64,000 nt of DNA, from the NCBI RefSeq assembly GCF_000760935.2, contig NZ_CP049744.1, positions 3,999,501 to 4,063,500 on the forward strand, read 5' to 3'. The notes beneath the pieces are model-generated. The model did not search any database. It was given only the letters and a program-made list of their open reading frames with translations, and had not been told where the DNA came from. Shown here piece by piece: positions 62,734 through 64,000 of this stretch. This DNA comes from Rhodococcoides fascians A25f. GTDB taxonomy: Bacteria > Actinomycetota > Actinomycetes > Mycobacteriales > Mycobacteriaceae. Positions within the stretch are counted from its first letter, which is position 1, and the number at the start of each line of letters is the position of its first letter. Position numbers and translations under genes: made by a program.

Positions 62734-63528
62734 TCAGGACGCCGCCGATTCTGCGAGTGGCGTCTGGAACGACCACAGATGTCCCTCGGGATCGCGAACG
62801 CTGTATTCACGAACGCCGTAGGGCATGTCGGTCGGCGGGTAGTCGATCGCTGCTCCGGTTGCCGCCACCCGAGCGTGATGGGCATCGACGTCGTCGACGA
62901 GGATCGCGAGCGACGCGGTGACCGCGCCGGTGGTCAGCGGCGACACCATGCGATGTTCGGGGGCCTCGCGGTGCAACCAGACAACACCGTCACCGGCGTG
63001 AACCTCGCCGTGGACGGCTCGGTCGCCGTCGTATTCGATCTGTCCGGGAGCCAGTCCCAGCACGTCGACGAGGTAGGAATGGGCTGCTGCGATGTCGCGG
63101 TAGACGAGCAACGTGGTGCGGCGTGTGACCGCAGGCTCGTCGGTCGACAGGCCGGAGAGAAGGTCCAGTAGGGCGTCGTCGCTCGGGCGATCACCATGAA
63201 GAAGTCGGTCCTCCACGGCCCGAACACGCTCTCGCACACGAGCGAGCTCGGCCATCCGTTGATCCAGGTCGGCCAGATGCTGCCGCGTCAGGTGCTGGAG
63301 GTCCACTGCCTCCGGATCGACCTCCGCAAGCGGAGTGCCCAGTTCTCGGAGCAGTCGAATCCGGTACAGCCGATCGAGATCTCCGCCGTCGTACCGGCGC
63401 CTGCCCCCTCCGTCCCGATCCGGAGCAAGCAGGCCCAGCTCTTCGTAGTAGCGCAGGGTCCGCTCGGTGACGCCGGTCCGACGGGCGACGTCACCGATAC
63501 CCCAGGTGGTCGAATCACTGCTGTTCAT
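62734..63528 (-). CDS. MerR-family regulator fused to a VOC/glyoxalase domain
   Basis: A 264-residue fusion. Residues about 9-75 are a MerR winged HTH (WGIGDVARRTGVTERTLRYY, ELGLLAPDRDGGGRRRYD) and a following dimerisation helix; residues about 140-255 form a vicinal-oxygen-chelate domain (TTLLVYRDIAAAHSYLVDVL, APGQIEYDGDRAVHGEV, YSVRDPEGHLWSFQTPL). The VOC part probably senses a ligand or acts on one. Fusions of this kind occur in actinobacteria; targets are often linked to drug or electrophile resistance. ATG 63528. A partial MFS gene lies 56 bases beyond its start on the same strand. Confidence 0.85.
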   Translation of the reverse strand: MNSSDSTTWGIGDVARRTGVTERTLRYYEELGLLAPDRDGGGRRRYDGGDLDRLYRIRLLRELGTPLAEVDPEAVDLQHLTRQHLADLDQRMAELARVRERVRAVEDRLLHGDRPSDDALLDLLSGLSTDEPAVTRRTTLLVYRDIAAAHSYLVDVLGLAPGQIEYDGDRAVHGEVHAGDGVVWLHREAPEHRMVSPLTTGAVTASLAILVDDVDAHHARVAATGAAIDYPPTDMPYGVREYSVRDPEGHLWSFQTPLAESAAS

Positions 63529-63584
63529 GCAAGCAACGGTAGAACCTCACGCCACGTCAGGAGCAAACTCCGGTCGGGGACGGA

Positions 63585-64000
63585 TCAGACATCCTCGAGT
63601 CGAATTCCCTTGGTTTCCTTCATGAAGAAGCAGGCGACGCCGGTCAGAGCGGCCAGGAACATGATGTACACGCCGAACACCCAGCCCAGATCGAACCCGA
63701 GGAACAGCTGGTTGAGATACGGCGCGGTTCCGCCGAACACCGCCACCGAGAACGAGTAGGCGAATCCGATTGCCTGCGTGCGGAGTCGGGTGGGAAAGCT
63801 CTCCGACAGTGTCGAAGACAGAATCGAGGCCGGGACGGCGATGACGAGCAGGGCCACCGTCGACGGGAGCAGCAGTGTCCACCACTGCGTCGAGATCAGC
63901 ATCGTCAGCGGGATCTGCAGCAGGAACATCAGCACGGCGAAGGTGGCCAACATCGGCCGTCGACCGATCGAATCCGAGAGACGACCGAAGAACGGTAGGG
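63585..64000 (-). CDS. MFS transporter, 3' end only
   Basis: The C-terminal 138 residues of a major-facilitator transporter; the gene enters from the right edge. The visible part begins inside the motif FFGRLSDSIGRRP and includes four or five hydrophobic helices, with ESFPTRLRTQAIGFAYSFSVA typical of the metabolite:H+ symporter group. It ends ETKGIRLEDV, the ETKG tail common to sugar/shikimate-type carriers. The substrate cannot be told. Same strand as the MerR-VOC gene, 56 bases upstream, so they may share control. Confidence 0.85.
   Translation of the reverse strand, partial: LPFFGRLSDSIGRRPMLATFAVLMFLLQIPLTMLISTQWWTLLLPSTVALLVIAVPASILSSTLSESFPTRLRTQAIGFAYSFSVAVFGGTAPYLNQLFLGFDLGWVFGVYIMFLAALTGVACFFMKETKGIRLEDV

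Overview
The window is high-G+C DNA with dense, NNC/NNG-rich coding on both strands. Gene content points to a mycolic-acid actinobacterium, most likely a Rhodococcus-like member of the Nocardiaceae: a furA-katG pair very close to the mycobacterial one, an acyl-CoA carboxylase with an epsilon subunit, several PucR regulators, LapA/CsbD stress proteins, an RsbW/SpoIIE partner-switching module and many flavin enzymes. This placement rests on remembered family resemblance, not on a database search. I saw no rRNA, tRNA, insertion sequence, CRISPR array or phage gene, so this looks like ordinary chromosome. I resolve about 67 protein genes; the last (an MFS transporter) runs off the right edge.

Layout. 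0.1-8 kb: a PucR regulator; a 51-aa gene coupled to a TerC membrane protein; Dps; a CsbD stress protein; a PucR-EAL (c-di-GMP) pair; a secreted lipase. 8-16.5 kb: a divergent glycosyltransferase locus. Four glycosyltransferases and a flavin monooxygenase face left; a WcbI-type protein and a GT4-GT2 fusion face right; most junctions are 4-base overlaps. 16.5-26 kb: membrane and lipid genes, a ferritin-like protein behind a strong SigB/SigF-type promoter, alcohol dehydrogenase, a heme-oxygenase-fold protein with a CDGSH protein and a methyltransferase, a STAS protein coupled to an SQR-like flavoprotein, and a glutaminase-STAS fusion. 26-32 kb: a Tat-exported molybdenum hydroxylase pair, then katG and furA. 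32-35.4 kb: an MMPL transporter, DUF302 and CsoR-like operon with a repeated G/C-rich operator. 35.4-41.4 kb: acyl-CoA dehydrogenase, carboxylase beta, epsilon and alpha chains and MarR in one operon, opposite a TetR gene with two matched 28-bp operators. 41.5-45.6 kb: flavin monooxygenase, transglutaminase, second CsbD, small membrane proteins, a ThiD/PdxK-type kinase. 45.8-53.7 kb: an SRPBCC, APC permease and PYROXD2-like operon, a four-gene anti-sigma partner-switching set, a tandem TetR protein and a LuxR-type protein. 53.8-64 kb: hydrolases, a flavin dehydrogenase-metallohydrolase operon facing a third PucR gene, 3-hydroxyacyl-CoA dehydrogenase, dienelactone hydrolase, a secreted SGNH hydrolase with a probable frameshift, and a MerR-VOC fusion.

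Themes. One is oxidative and general stress defence: Dps, KatG/FurA, Ohr-like, ferritin-like, CsbD x2, STAS/RsbW/SpoIIE. Another is acyl-CoA and lipid metabolism. A third is envelope glycoconjugate synthesis. The least familiar units are the glycosyltransferase locus, the MMPL-DUF302-CsoR unit with its operator array, and the SRPBCC-permease-flavoprotein operon. Gene starts were chosen by Shine-Dalgarno spacing and 4-base overlaps and are inferences.
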